Assembly: GCF_033096465.1 (NCBI RefSeq)
Contig: NZ_AP028156.1
Location: 3,242,501 to 3,306,500 of the forward strand
From: Blautia luti
Lineage (GTDB): Bacteria > Bacillota > Clostridia > Lachnospirales > Lachnospiraceae
Reading direction: 5' to 3'
DNA length: 64,000 nt
Positions 8,771-17,071 of this stretch are shown here, in pieces. A program made the translations under genes and the position numbers. How positions within the stretch are numbered: position 1 is the stretch's first letter; each line of letters begins with the position of its first letter. Under the pieces are notes generated by a model, which was not told the origin of the DNA, did no database searches, and was given only the letters and a program-made list of their open reading frames with translations.

Positions 8771-9552
8771 TGTCAAGACAAAAATCTAAGCTTTTTATAA
8801 TGAACTGATATATGTAACTGGGTAGGGGGAGAAAATCCCCCTTAGGCTGCATGATCATCCAGTAACAGGATCGGATAATAGCAGGATGCCGGTGTCTGAT
8901 TATTGAGTGCAGAATGACAACGTTCAAAGTTGTAAGTGTGCACATATTTACCGATTGCCTTCCGTGCTTCTCTGATATTGTTATATTGGGTCAGATATGC
9001 TTCCTCGTACTTGAAGCTCCGGAACCATCGTTCAATCATGATATTGTCAGCCCAGCGGCTTTTACCATCCATGCTTTGACAGATCTGGTTCTCTTTGAGA
9101 AAATTCATATACTCATTGCTTGTAAACTGACAGCCCTGATCCGAATTCAGGATAACAGGTTTTGCTACCATAAACGCCTTCTTTAGCGCAGTTATGACCA
9201 TTCTGGTATCCAGAGTATCATCGACTTCCCATTCAACGATACAGCGGCTGTACCAGTCAATCACAGCTGTTAAATATAAAAATCCATGTTTAATGGCGAT
9301 ATATGTGATGTCGATTGACCATGCCTGATTAGGACGGTCGATAACGGCGTTACGCAGCAGATACGGGCAGACTTTAGCCTGTTGCATACGTTTAGAAAGG
9401 TTCATTTTTGGATAGATTGGATCAATCTCCATTTCATTCATATAACGGCGCGTTTTCCGGCGGCCAACCTGATGCCCTCGTTTCTTCAGTTGAGCAGACA
9501 GTTGTCGTGCTCCCCAGGCCGGGTTATCTGTATCAATGTATCAATTTTGACA
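8771..9552 (-). mobile_element. IS3-family insertion sequence remnant
   Basis: Candidate ends are TGTCAAGACA at 8771 and TTTTGACA ending at 9552, giving short inverted repeats TGTCAARA. Inside is only the catalytic half of an OrfB-type transposase; OrfA and the start of OrfB are missing, with a stop codon at 9541-9543 just before the open frame. A hairpin AGGGGGA/TCCCCCT (8824-8842) abuts the transposase stop. The left end interrupts the tnpB remnant. The exact boundaries are tentative. Confidence 0.6.
8842..9540 (-). pseudogene. IS3-family transposase (OrfB catalytic domain), 5'-truncated
   Basis: The open frame starts without a start codon at 9540 (DTDNPAWGARQLSAQLKKRG) and includes an internal ATG at 9441 that would give 199 residues. 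The rve integrase core is intact: first Asp in SIDITYIA, second in NSDQGCQF, and the Glu in RWADNIMIERWF, followed by the typical SALNNQTPASCYY tail. Full OrfB proteins are around 280 residues and are joined to OrfA by frameshifting, so about one quarter plus OrfA are lost here. Transposition by this copy alone is unlikely. Confidence 0.75.
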
Positions 9553-9824
9553 CATTTATACAATATAATATCATATTTCAGGGGCTTCATCAATTGAACA
9601 TTGGTACTATTTGTCAACTTTATTTTGTTATTATTTACACTTTTTCAACAACAAACTTTGCGATACAGGAAACAGGAATTTCCTTATGCAAAACCATGCG
9701 CCAAACTTTACTTTCATCCTGAAATCCGCTATACTGTAAACCAACTTCTGCTTATAACATTATGCAAAAGCAGTCCCAGTACATCGTTTTCGATGTACCA
9801 GTTTGAATATGGAGGTCAGACAGA
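9553..9824. other. Intergenic region with leader hairpin
   Basis: AT-rich, no coding sequence seen. Just before the next gene is a perfect hairpin GTACATCG-TTTT-CGATGTAC (9779-9798) in its 5' leader, between the putative promoter and the GGAGG at about 9812. Confidence 0.4.
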
Positions 9825-10100
9825 ATGTTTCGTTTATGGGGAAAAATATGGAAAGATAATCATCTGTTAAAAGATACCGTGATCTGTGATGATTCAGAAG
9901 ATACAAGAACACATAAGATTTTTCATGGACTGGAGTCCATCTGTTATGAAATGGATCTGGGAAATCCCATCTGGCTGGATTCTACAGTGAAGCATTTCAA
10001 AAAACACGGGAAAGCCAGATTTTACCAGGATAATTTTATTGAACAGATTGATTTCGATTATCTGGAACTTGAAGTGATCGAAGAAGATGGTGAATATTGA
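9825..10100 (+). CDS. Small conserved protein of unknown function
   Basis: A 91-residue acidic, soluble protein with no signal peptide or membrane helix. It starts MFRLWGKIWKDNHLLKDTVI and ends in a strongly acidic tail (VIEEDGEY). I recall similar small proteins in other Lachnospiraceae, where the THKIF, PIWLD and NFIEQIDFDYLE stretches stand out, but no function is known to me. GGAGG lies 9 nt before the ATG and a proper terminator follows, so it is a real monocistronic gene. It adjoins the IS scar, but its own sequence looks native. Confidence 0.7.
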   Translation: MFRLWGKIWKDNHLLKDTVICDDSEDTRTHKIFHGLESICYEMDLGNPIWLDSTVKHFKKHGKARFYQDNFIEQIDFDYLELEVIEEDGEY

Positions 10101-10101
10101 T

Positions 10102-10166
10102 AAAAGACCATTTATAGGATATTTCCCGGCATGTCCGGTCGGATTGTCCTCTAAATGGTCTTTTTT
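10102..10166 (+). terminator. Intrinsic terminator of the small conserved gene
   Basis: Arms 10102-10119 and 10147-10164 (AAAAGACCATTTA / TAAATGGTCTTTT plus AGGA/TCCT) followed by T residues directly after the stop at 10100. Confidence 0.8.
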
Positions 10167-10196
10167 ACGAAACGATGTACTGCCTGACTATAATTC

Positions 10197-10787
10197 TCAG
10201 TTCATAAATTCCCGGATGATCTCCCGCATGATCTCCTGCTCTTCGGGAGTAAGCATCCTGCTGAAATGGCTTCCTGCTGCCGCTGTCTGACGGATACTCT
10301 CTGCGATATGTTCCACGATTTCTTCTTTCTCTGCTTCATCTACTTTCGCAGGTGCCGGGATTTCTTCCACCCAGGTACGCACCTGTTCCACATAATCTGC
10401 CAGGGTATTCATCAGCAGTTCCTCTTTGTACGTGAAATCCAGGGCCTGGCGAAGCAGTAATAATGCAGCAGGGATAATCGCCCCTACATACAGATACCCT
10501 AAAGACAGCCCCTCCTGGTTTCTGTTAAAAAACCAGAAAGCTGCACCCAGAAGAGCGGTAGATAGAAGGGATGGGTACCATACCATCCTGTTCATTCTGT
10601 TTAACAGCCTGTCCCTGGTCTTCCAGAGGTTCAGCCACTTTTCTTTGAGATTTGTTTTTATCCCTGTATTTTTTCTGATCAGTCTTCGGTAAGTAAGATG
10701 TGTCGCCAGCATTCCCACTGCTCCAAGGCCGCCCAGGGCTGCCATGGCGTAAAGCAGGATATGCAGATCCATGATTTTCTCCAGCAT
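10197..10787 (-). CDS. Membrane protein of unknown function
   Basis: A 196-residue protein. An N-terminal helix (LHILLYAMAALGGLGAVGML) is followed by a basic stretch, then two helices around residues 80-120, and a long hydrophilic, Glu-rich C-terminal half with predicted coiled character that ends LTPEEQEIMREIIREFMN. I do not recognise the family. The ATG at 10787 was chosen for the GGAGG 5 nt upstream; the frame remains open to 10907 but that extension overlaps the murF terminator. It follows murF on the same strand but behind its terminator, so probably has separate transcription. Confidence 0.65.
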   Translation of the reverse strand: MLEKIMDLHILLYAMAALGGLGAVGMLATHLTYRRLIRKNTGIKTNLKEKWLNLWKTRDRLLNRMNRMVWYPSLLSTALLGAAFWFFNRNQEGLSLGYLYVGAIIPAALLLLRQALDFTYKEELLMNTLADYVEQVRTWVEEIPAPAKVDEAEKEEIVEHIAESIRQTAAAGSHFSRMLTPEEQEIMREIIREFMN

Positions 10788-10878
10788 AACATCCTCCTTC
10801 AGATTCTGAACTGAGTTTATTATACCCCCGCTGAACTTCCAGTGAAACAAAAATCGTTCATCAAATTCCTGCAAAAAA

Positions 10879-10914
10879 ATACAGGATGATGCTCTCTGCG
10901 GCATCATCCTGTAT
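10879..10914 (-). terminator. Intrinsic terminator of the ddl-murF unit
   Basis: Perfect 14-bp arms (10879-10892 and 10901-10914), 8-nt loop, then TTTTTTT on the minus strand, 31 nt past the murF stop. Confidence 0.9.
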
Positions 10915-10945
10915 CAAATGTCATATCTTACCCATTTCAGGCAGC

Positions 10946-12316
10946 TTACATGTTCTGCAGCTTCTCCACTGCCTCTTCGAATTTCATAAAGTGGGACGCT
11001 TTTATCAGAATGGTATCGCCCGGCTGCACATAATCCTGCAGATGCTCCATGAGGCTGTCTCTGTCCTGTTCATAGATCACCTTCAGAGATGGATTTACGC
11101 TGGCAGCTTTTTCTGCCATGTGCCTGCACAGAGGTCCGGCACAGATCAGTACATCGATGCCGCATTTTCCGGCATGTTCTCCAACTTCTTCATGAAGCTG
11201 TACTTCATTGGTTCCCAGTTCTCCCATATCTCCCAACACAGCGACTCTTCGTCCTGCACCGTCTTTCAGTACATCCAGAGATGCTTTCATGGACATAGGA
11301 TTGGCATTATAGCAGTCATCTACGATCAGAAACTTCTCTGTCTCGATCATGCGGAAACGGCCGCTGATAGGCTCCAGGCTTTCGATGCCTGCCTTGATCT
11401 GCTCTGTGGTCAGTCCGTAGATATTTCCGATAGCTGCTGCAGCCAGCGCATTGTAGACCATATGGCGGCCCGGCATGGGGATATCTACAGAGAATGCAGT
11501 TTCTCCCAGATGGATGGTGCAGGTCATTCCTTTTAATCCTCTGCTGACGATCTCATCTCCGTAAACCTGACAATTCCCCCTCATGCCAAAGAATACAGAA
11601 CGGATGCCTTCATATTCTGTGACAGTGGAAAGCTTGTCATCATCACCGTTCAATACAATGTGTCCTTCCGGCTTCAGATATTTGAAAATTTCGGTCTTCG
11701 CTTTCAGTACACCGTCTCTGTCTCCCAGATTCTCCAGATGACAGGTTCCGATATTCGTGATCACGCAGGTATCCGGTCTGGCAATCTTTGCCAATCTTGT
11801 CATTTCTCCGAAATCACTGATTCCCATCTCCAGAACTGCGATCTCATCCTCGTCTCTCAGTCTGAATACAGTCAGAGGCAGACCCAGCTCATTGTTAAAG
11901 TTTCCCTGTGTTTTCAGAGTGCGGTATTTCTGGCTGAGCACGGAAGCGATCACTTCCTTGGTACTGGTCTTTCCCACACTTCCGGTGATTCCCACTACCG
12001 GAATGTTAAGCTGTTTCAGATAAAATTCTGCAATATTCTTCACAGCCTGGAGGGAGGACTCTACCAGAATATATGGAAAGTCTGCATTCTCCAGCAGTCT
12101 TTCAGAAAGGGTGGCAAGTGCTCCTGCTTCCATCACCTGGGGGATAAATTTATGTGCATCCACACGCTCTCCCACGATAGGTACAAAAAGGCATCCGCTT
12201 TCTGCCTTTCTGCTGTCTGTGATAATGGACTGTACTTCTTCCTGTTTCTTCCCTTCCGGTCCGTAATAGGTTCCATTGCAGACCTGGGCAATATGTTCCA
12301 AAGTTAAATTTTTCAT
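10946..12316 (-). CDS. murF: UDP-N-acetylmuramoyl-tripeptide--D-alanyl-D-alanine ligase
   Basis: A 456-residue Mur ligase. It adds the D-Ala-D-Ala dipeptide to UDP-MurNAc-tripeptide, the last cytoplasmic step of peptidoglycan precursor assembly. The ATP-binding loop GSVGKTSTK is present, with the N-terminal MurF domain before it and a C-terminal ligase domain (SGRFRMIET...DDCYNANPMSMKASL). The ATG at 12316 is preferred to a TTG at 12346. It lies 63 nt downstream of ddl, whose product makes its substrate, and ends at a strong terminator, so the two are co-transcribed. Confidence 0.95.
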   Translation of the reverse strand: MKNLTLEHIAQVCNGTYYGPEGKKQEEVQSIITDSRKAESGCLFVPIVGERVDAHKFIPQVMEAGALATLSERLLENADFPYILVESSLQAVKNIAEFYLKQLNIPVVGITGSVGKTSTKEVIASVLSQKYRTLKTQGNFNNELGLPLTVFRLRDEDEIAVLEMGISDFGEMTRLAKIARPDTCVITNIGTCHLENLGDRDGVLKAKTEIFKYLKPEGHIVLNGDDDKLSTVTEYEGIRSVFFGMRGNCQVYGDEIVSRGLKGMTCTIHLGETAFSVDIPMPGRHMVYNALAAAAIGNIYGLTTEQIKAGIESLEPISGRFRMIETEKFLIVDDCYNANPMSMKASLDVLKDGAGRRVAVLGDMGELGTNEVQLHEEVGEHAGKCGIDVLICAGPLCRHMAEKAASVNPSLKVIYEQDRDSLMEHLQDYVQPGDTILIKASHFMKFEEAVEKLQNM

Positions 12317-12379
12317 AATATCTTCTTTATATCTTCTTTCTCTCAAAATAACACAGCATCCATTTCCTGCCAGAAACTT

Positions 12380-13414
12380 CTACTGATATTTCTTCATGGA
12401 CACTTCGATCAGTTTCTCGCACAGAGTTGGATAATCAATTCCCAGAACTTTCGCTTCCTGTGGGATCAGGCTGGTAGGTGTCATGCCCGGAAGAGTATTT
12501 GCCTCTAGACAGTACATATCTCCGTTCTCTTTCATCATAAAGTCAAGACGGCAGTAGCCTTCCATAAATAAAGCTTTCGCACCGGCTTCTGCATAGTGCT
12601 GCATTTTCGCAGTAAGTTCAGGGGAAAGTTCTGCCGGACAGGTCTCAACTGTAGAACCTGCCTGATACTTGTTCTTATAGTCATAGAATCCCTGAAGAGG
12701 CGCGATCTCAATAATCGGATAGGCCTTTCCGTCAACAACGGCTACTGAGAACTCACGGCCTTTGATATATTCCTCAATGACAACCTCGTTCTCATAGGAA
12801 TATGCATCTTTCAGGGCCTGCTCATATTCAGCCTGGTCATTGGCAATGTAAACACCTACGCTGGATCCACCGCAGCAGGTTTTTACTACTACAGGGAAAT
12901 CCATTCCCAATGCTTTAATGTCTGTAGTCATCTCAGATTTCAGCATGGAAGTTCCACGTGGAGTCGGCACATTGTTCATCAGGAACATCTGCTTGGTGAT
13001 TCCCTTGTCCATAGCCATGGCACTGCTTAAGTATCCTGTTCCTGTATAGCGGATTCCCATCAGGTCAAATGCTGCCTGAACCTTACCGTCTTCTCCGTTG
13101 GCTCCGTGAAGTCCAAGGAATACCACGTCTGCCTGCTCACATAACTGCAGGATATTCGGTCCGAAGAAACTTCTTCTTTCTTTCTTCATCTCTTCGATCT
13201 TATCATTAAATCCAGACATATATGCAGAAGCTGCATCTACATCATATTCCTGTGGGAAAGGATCCTCCCAGTCTACATTCTCCACTCCGCAGAAAATATC
13301 TGCCAGAACTGCCTGATGTCCTTTCTGGCGCAAAGCCTTGCAGATTCCTGTACCTGATACGATAGAGATCGTACGCTCTGTACTTGTTCCGCCTGCCAAT
13401 ACCACTATCTTCAT
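12380..13414 (-). CDS. ddl: D-alanine--D-alanine ligase
   Basis: A 344-residue ATP-grasp enzyme that joins two D-alanines. The N-terminal LAGGTSTERTISIVSG loop, the ATP-grasp region VKTCCGGSSVGVYI and the C-terminal CRLDFMMKENGDMYCLEAN with Mg2+ ligands (EANTLPGMT) are all visible. The terminal residue set ends in the usual TLPGMTPTSLIPQ loop. AGGAGG lies before the ATG. Its position between an L,D-transpeptidase homologue (54 nt upstream) and murF makes a three-gene cell-wall unit. Nothing in the sequence suggests D-Ala-D-Lac specificity, though that would need the omega-loop comparison. Confidence 0.93.
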   Translation of the reverse strand: MKIVVLAGGTSTERTISIVSGTGICKALRQKGHQAVLADIFCGVENVDWEDPFPQEYDVDAASAYMSGFNDKIEEMKKERRSFFGPNILQLCEQADVVFLGLHGANGEDGKVQAAFDLMGIRYTGTGYLSSAMAMDKGITKQMFLMNNVPTPRGTSMLKSEMTTDIKALGMDFPVVVKTCCGGSSVGVYIANDQAEYEQALKDAYSYENEVVIEEYIKGREFSVAVVDGKAYPIIEIAPLQGFYDYKNKYQAGSTVETCPAELSPELTAKMQHYAEAGAKALFMEGYCRLDFMMKENGDMYCLEANTLPGMTPTSLIPQEAKVLGIDYPTLCEKLIEVSMKKYQ

Positions 13415-13468
13415 TTCAATCCTCCTTAAACTCTATCCATACAGCTGTCCTTTTATCTAATACATCAT

Positions 13469-14839
13469 TTAGTAAATGACAACCGGTGTATTCTCTTCTA
13501 CACTGTTGTAAATGATCTGTACCTGGTCTGCCGGTGCACAGATACTGCCGTTGGTTCCCTCGAACTCATAAAGCTGTTCTCCGAAACTTCCTCTCCATGT
13601 TGCATCGTTGATCCCCAGATTTCCATAAAACTGGATCCAGTAGTTCACACCGGAAGGGTAATCTTCGCCGGTCACCATATATCCCGACTTTTTCTCTCCT
13701 ACTGTATAACATCCTGTAGGAGTAGCACAGTTGGGCACATAAGGATTGCCGGAAACAATGGGGGCATCTGCAGCAGGTACTCCATTGTTATAGAATACCA
13801 TCCTCTGCCCTGTCAGGTCAATCTCTATATACGTATATCCGATATCATTTATCTTTCTGCAGAGACCTTCCTGGGAATAAACCGGTTCCCTGACCAGAGT
13901 TTTCCCCTTTTTGATCAGGCTGATCAATTCTTTTACTTCTGCTTCCTGATTGATCTCCCAGCCATAGGTTCCTTCGTTCAGAGTGATCTCTCTGCCGTCA
14001 TAAGTATGAAAGGTTCTTTCCTGTCCTACTGTATCATATTTCTCTGCCAGTTCGCTGACATAGGCAGATACCTGCTTTTTGTCCAGTGTGTAGTCGCCTT
14101 TTTTATTCTTTTTCAGCCAGTCCCGGATCACTTCTTTGTCCACAGTTTCCGTTCTGTCATCGAAATCATAGGTGATCACCACATCTGTCAGCTTGTTGAT
14201 CTGCTCACAGTTGCGGATCAGCATTTCGTCATCCTGGCGTACTGCCGGTTCTTTATAGCAGCCTTCTGCTTCCAGATCCAGGGAGGTCTGCCCTGTAACA
14301 AATGCCTGAATGACAGCCTGGGAAGTTTTTTCCGGGTCCAGTGCATTGCCTTCTTCTTCCGGTATGATGACAAATTTATCATTCTGCTCATCAATATGTG
14401 CATCCACCGGATCCTGGCCTGTCTGCATACATTTCAGGCCACTGATAGCTGCCTGCATTTCCTGTTCATCATACTGGATCGCAGAAGATACGGTATAGAT
14501 CTGTTCCTGATTAAATGCCAGGAACCAGATAAAACGATCCTGGTCTCTCATAAGCTTCTTAATACTGCCGTCAGAAGCATAGCTTAACTCCACCTGCTGT
14601 GCGGTAATGCTCTCCTGTCCATTATTACGGGTTTCTATGGCCAGCACACCGGCTCCTGCCTTTTTTGAAAGAAGTGCCTCCGATTCATCCACTGTCATAT
14701 AAGAACAGTTAAAACCATTTACCATAGATCCCGGCAGGAAATGACCGGTGAAATACCAGACGCCATATCCGTAGGCTCCCCCTGTCAGTACCAGCAGGAG
14801 CACGATCAGGCTGATCATAATCTTTTTTCGGGTACTCAT
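13469..14839 (-). CDS. YkuD-type L,D-transpeptidase homologue with degenerate active site
   Basis: A 456-residue exported protein: an N-terminal membrane anchor (residues ~8-30), peptidoglycan-binding domains of the PG_binding_4 type (PGSMVNGFNCSYMTVDE...), and a C-terminal YkuD fold from about residue 340 (YTYIEIDLTGQRMVFYNNG). Active relatives have a first His in IHDASWR and the catalytic SHGCIN motif. Here these read INDATWR (Asn411) and TNGSIC (Asn430, Ser432), so the catalytic Cys and both conserved His are replaced; a Cys sits two residues late at 434. The rest of the fold looks intact. It may be a non-catalytic wall protein. First gene of the ddl-murF unit; GAGGG precedes the chosen ATG. 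Confidence 0.8.
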   Translation of the reverse strand: MSTRKKIMISLIVLLLVLTGGAYGYGVWYFTGHFLPGSMVNGFNCSYMTVDESEALLSKKAGAGVLAIETRNNGQESITAQQVELSYASDGSIKKLMRDQDRFIWFLAFNQEQIYTVSSAIQYDEQEMQAAISGLKCMQTGQDPVDAHIDEQNDKFVIIPEEEGNALDPEKTSQAVIQAFVTGQTSLDLEAEGCYKEPAVRQDDEMLIRNCEQINKLTDVVITYDFDDRTETVDKEVIRDWLKKNKKGDYTLDKKQVSAYVSELAEKYDTVGQERTFHTYDGREITLNEGTYGWEINQEAEVKELISLIKKGKTLVREPVYSQEGLCRKINDIGYTYIEIDLTGQRMVFYNNGVPAADAPIVSGNPYVPNCATPTGCYTVGEKKSGYMVTGEDYPSGVNYWIQFYGNLGINDATWRGSFGEQLYEFEGTNGSICAPADQVQIIYNSVEENTPVVIY

Positions 14840-14991
14840 ATCGCCCTCTTTTCTGAACTCTCTGTTAATTGTTTCATAACGATAACCGCCCGACAAATAA
14901 TATGCCGGGCAGTAGTTGTAGAATACATTATTTATCTTTCGCTTTTGTAATTTCCGTTTCCGGACCGTGTCATCTGCTTATCAGCAGGTGA

Positions 14992-16278
14992 TCACGCGTT
15001 TTCCAGAAGTTTCTCCACACTTGTAAGTTTTACGCAGAGTACAAATACTTCTGCTGCTTTTCCAAGGTCTTCCAGAGTCGGGAAGCTTGGTGCAATACGG
15101 ATGTTGGAGTCTTTCGGGTCTTTTCCATATGGATAAGTTGCGCCTGCTCCTGTAAGAACAACACCTGCTTCTTTTGCTTTGGCTACGATCGCTTTCGCAC
15201 ATCCTTCCATAGAATCGAAGGAGATGAAATATCCGCCGTGCGGTTTGGTCCACTCACCGATTCCCAGGCCGCCCAGTTCTTTTTCAAGTGTATCCAGTAC
15301 CAGTTCGAATTTCGGGCGGATGATGTTTGCGTGTTTTCTCATGTGTTCATGCAGTCCGTTGAGGTCTTTGAAAAATCTTACGTGACGTAACTGATTTAAT
15401 TTGTCATGTCCGATGGTCTGGATCTGCATGTAGCTGCGGAAATCTTCCAGGTTTGCTTTGGATGCTGCAACTGCTGCGATACCAGATCCCGGGAAGCTTA
15501 CTTTGGATGTTGATGTGAATTTATATACGATATCAGGGTTGCCTGCTTTCTCGCATTCTTCGAGGATTTCTACAAGGAAGTCCTGGTTGTCATCATAGAG
15601 ATGATGGATGCTGTATGCGTTGTCCCAGTAGATACGGAAATCAGGTGCTGCAGGTTTCAGTCTTGCGAAACGTTCTACTGTTTCTCTGGAATATGTGTAG
15701 CCCTGTGGGTTGGAGTATTTCGGTACGCACCAGATTCCTTTGATAGCTGCGTCTTCGCTGACAAGTTTCTCTACCATATCCATGTCTGGTCCCTGTGGTG
15801 TCATTGGGACATTGATCATCTCGATTCCGAAGAATTCTGTGATCTTGAAATGACGGTCATATCCTGGTACAGGACAGAGGAATTTTACTTTATCAAGTTT
15901 ACACCATGGAGTGTTTCCCATTACGCCGTGAGTCATGGAACGTGCGATGCTGTCGAACATGACATTCAGGCTGGAGTTTCCGTAGATGATGATGTGGTCA
16001 GGATCTACTTCAGACATTTCGCCGAGAAGACGTTTGGCTTCCGGGATTCCGTCGATGACACCGTAGTTACGGCAGTCTACGCCTGTTTCGCATTTCAGGT
16101 CTGAGTCGCTGTTTAATACGTCCATCAGGTTCATGGAAAGGTCGAGCTGGTCTGCGGCTGGTTTTCCACGTGACATGTCCAGAGCTAATCCCTGTGCTTT
16201 GATATCTGCATATTCTTTATCCAGCTGTGCTTTCAGTGCAAGCAGTTCTTCTTTGCTCATGTCGCTGTATTTTTTCAT
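14992..16278 (-). CDS. PLP-dependent aspartate-type aminotransferase (class I)
   Basis: A 428-residue fold-type I aminotransferase of the subgroup represented by Pfam Asp_aminotransf, distinct from the classical AspC group. The PLP lysine lies in TSTSKVSFPGSGIA, the cofactor-binding Asn/Asp in PKYSNPQGY and YWDNAYSIHHLY, and the substrate carboxylate Arg in NIRIAPSFPT. It probably interconverts aspartate (or alanine) and 2-oxoglutarate. AGGAGG precedes the ATG at 16278. It has its own TTGACA promoter and is not clearly part of the downstream wall operon. Confidence 0.88.
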   Translation of the reverse strand: MKKYSDMSKEELLALKAQLDKEYADIKAQGLALDMSRGKPAADQLDLSMNLMDVLNSDSDLKCETGVDCRNYGVIDGIPEAKRLLGEMSEVDPDHIIIYGNSSLNVMFDSIARSMTHGVMGNTPWCKLDKVKFLCPVPGYDRHFKITEFFGIEMINVPMTPQGPDMDMVEKLVSEDAAIKGIWCVPKYSNPQGYTYSRETVERFARLKPAAPDFRIYWDNAYSIHHLYDDNQDFLVEILEECEKAGNPDIVYKFTSTSKVSFPGSGIAAVAASKANLEDFRSYMQIQTIGHDKLNQLRHVRFFKDLNGLHEHMRKHANIIRPKFELVLDTLEKELGGLGIGEWTKPHGGYFISFDSMEGCAKAIVAKAKEAGVVLTGAGATYPYGKDPKDSNIRIAPSFPTLEDLGKAAEVFVLCVKLTSVEKLLENA

Positions 16279-16373
16279 AATATTCCTCCTTGTTCTGCCA
16301 TGGATGGAACTTGGTGATTCCGTATTGGACAATCATTTGTTTTTCCTGTGGCAACAATTTTTATGCTTTTTAC

Positions 16374-16403
16374 ATTTTAGTATGGTAAAACGGGGGTTGT
16401 CAA
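16374..16403 (-). promoter_or_regulatory. Promoter of the aminotransferase
   Basis: On the minus strand TTGACA (16398-16403), an 18-nt spacer and TAAAAT (16374-16379), about 95 nt before the ATG. Confidence 0.6.
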
Positions 16404-16479
16404 GTATTTTTATGGAATTGTTAAGGATTGTTAAAATTTTACCATTGCCCTCTATTGCATTTCAAATATTATTATAATA

Positions 16480-16717
16480 TAATTATGATGTGTTTTTAAT
16501 GTCTTATCAATATCTGTTACATCATACTGAATCGTATTTGTAGCTAAATAAATGACATCATTATCCGAAACCGATGTACAGATACAATAAGAATTACTTT
16601 TTCACAAAGAGGAAAAATCATGATGAAAAGACAGGATTGACTGAATACATTTCTTTAGTACTTAAATAATTTTTAAGGCAGGTCGAAATTCATCGAGAAT
16701 TTCGGCTTGCCTTTTTT
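16480..16717 (+). other. Non-coding stretch ending in a strong terminator
   Basis: From 16404 to 16675 no gene is recognised on either strand. A six-codon frame (ATGATGAAAAGACAGGATTGA) follows an AGAGG at about 16612. At 16676-16690 and 16698-16712 perfect-to-near-perfect arms (AGGCAGGTCGAAATT / AATTTCGGCTTGCCT) with a T-run form an intrinsic terminator on the plus strand, which implies a short plus-strand transcript, perhaps a small RNA, or a stop for transcription from the minus-strand gene to the right. Confidence 0.4.
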
Positions 16718-16913
16718 CATGTAACAGCGTATATTGAAATCAGTTAACAGATCTTTTAACTATCTGAATTGTTCTTATCAGGCTGACCTGATATCTTTTT
16801 TATTTCAAATATCCTAAAGAGCATCTCATATCCCAAATAACACCTCTTGTCTGCTATGCAATATCTCTTTGCAATATCTTTTGATATCAAATATCCACGA
16901 AAGGAGGATAACC

Positions 16914-17060
16914 ATGTCTGTTTTTATCTACGCTATTGTCCTGATCCTGTTTGCATTACTGGCTGTGGGTATCGGTCTGCTGGTGCTTGTGTGCTGGGCT
17001 CTTGCCACGGCAGCTGGCAGATATGACTGCTACCTGGAAAAGCACAGCAACAAAAGCTGA
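16914..17060 (+). CDS. Small single-pass membrane protein
   Basis: A 48-residue protein made of one long hydrophobic helix (residues 4-32, FIYAIVLILFALLAVGIGLL) and a short polar tail. AAGGAGG lies 7 nt before the ATG, which is why I accept such a short gene. Upstream (16780-16905) the sequence carries repeated ATATC words of unclear meaning. Function unknown; it is convergent with the following glycosidase gene, whose stop is 11 nt away. Confidence 0.6.
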   Translation: MSVFIYAIVLILFALLAVGIGLLVLVCWALATAAGRYDCYLEKHSNKS

Positions 17061-17071
17061 CTTATCCCCCA

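Noticed and set aside
11660..12307. Plus-strand 215-codon frame over murF
   Set aside because: Antisense shadow; murF has clear motifs on the other strand.
14888..14910. GCCCG/CGGGC hairpin between aminotransferase and L,D-transpeptidase genes as terminator
   Set aside because: No T-run on either strand and only five strong pairs, so it is left unannotated.
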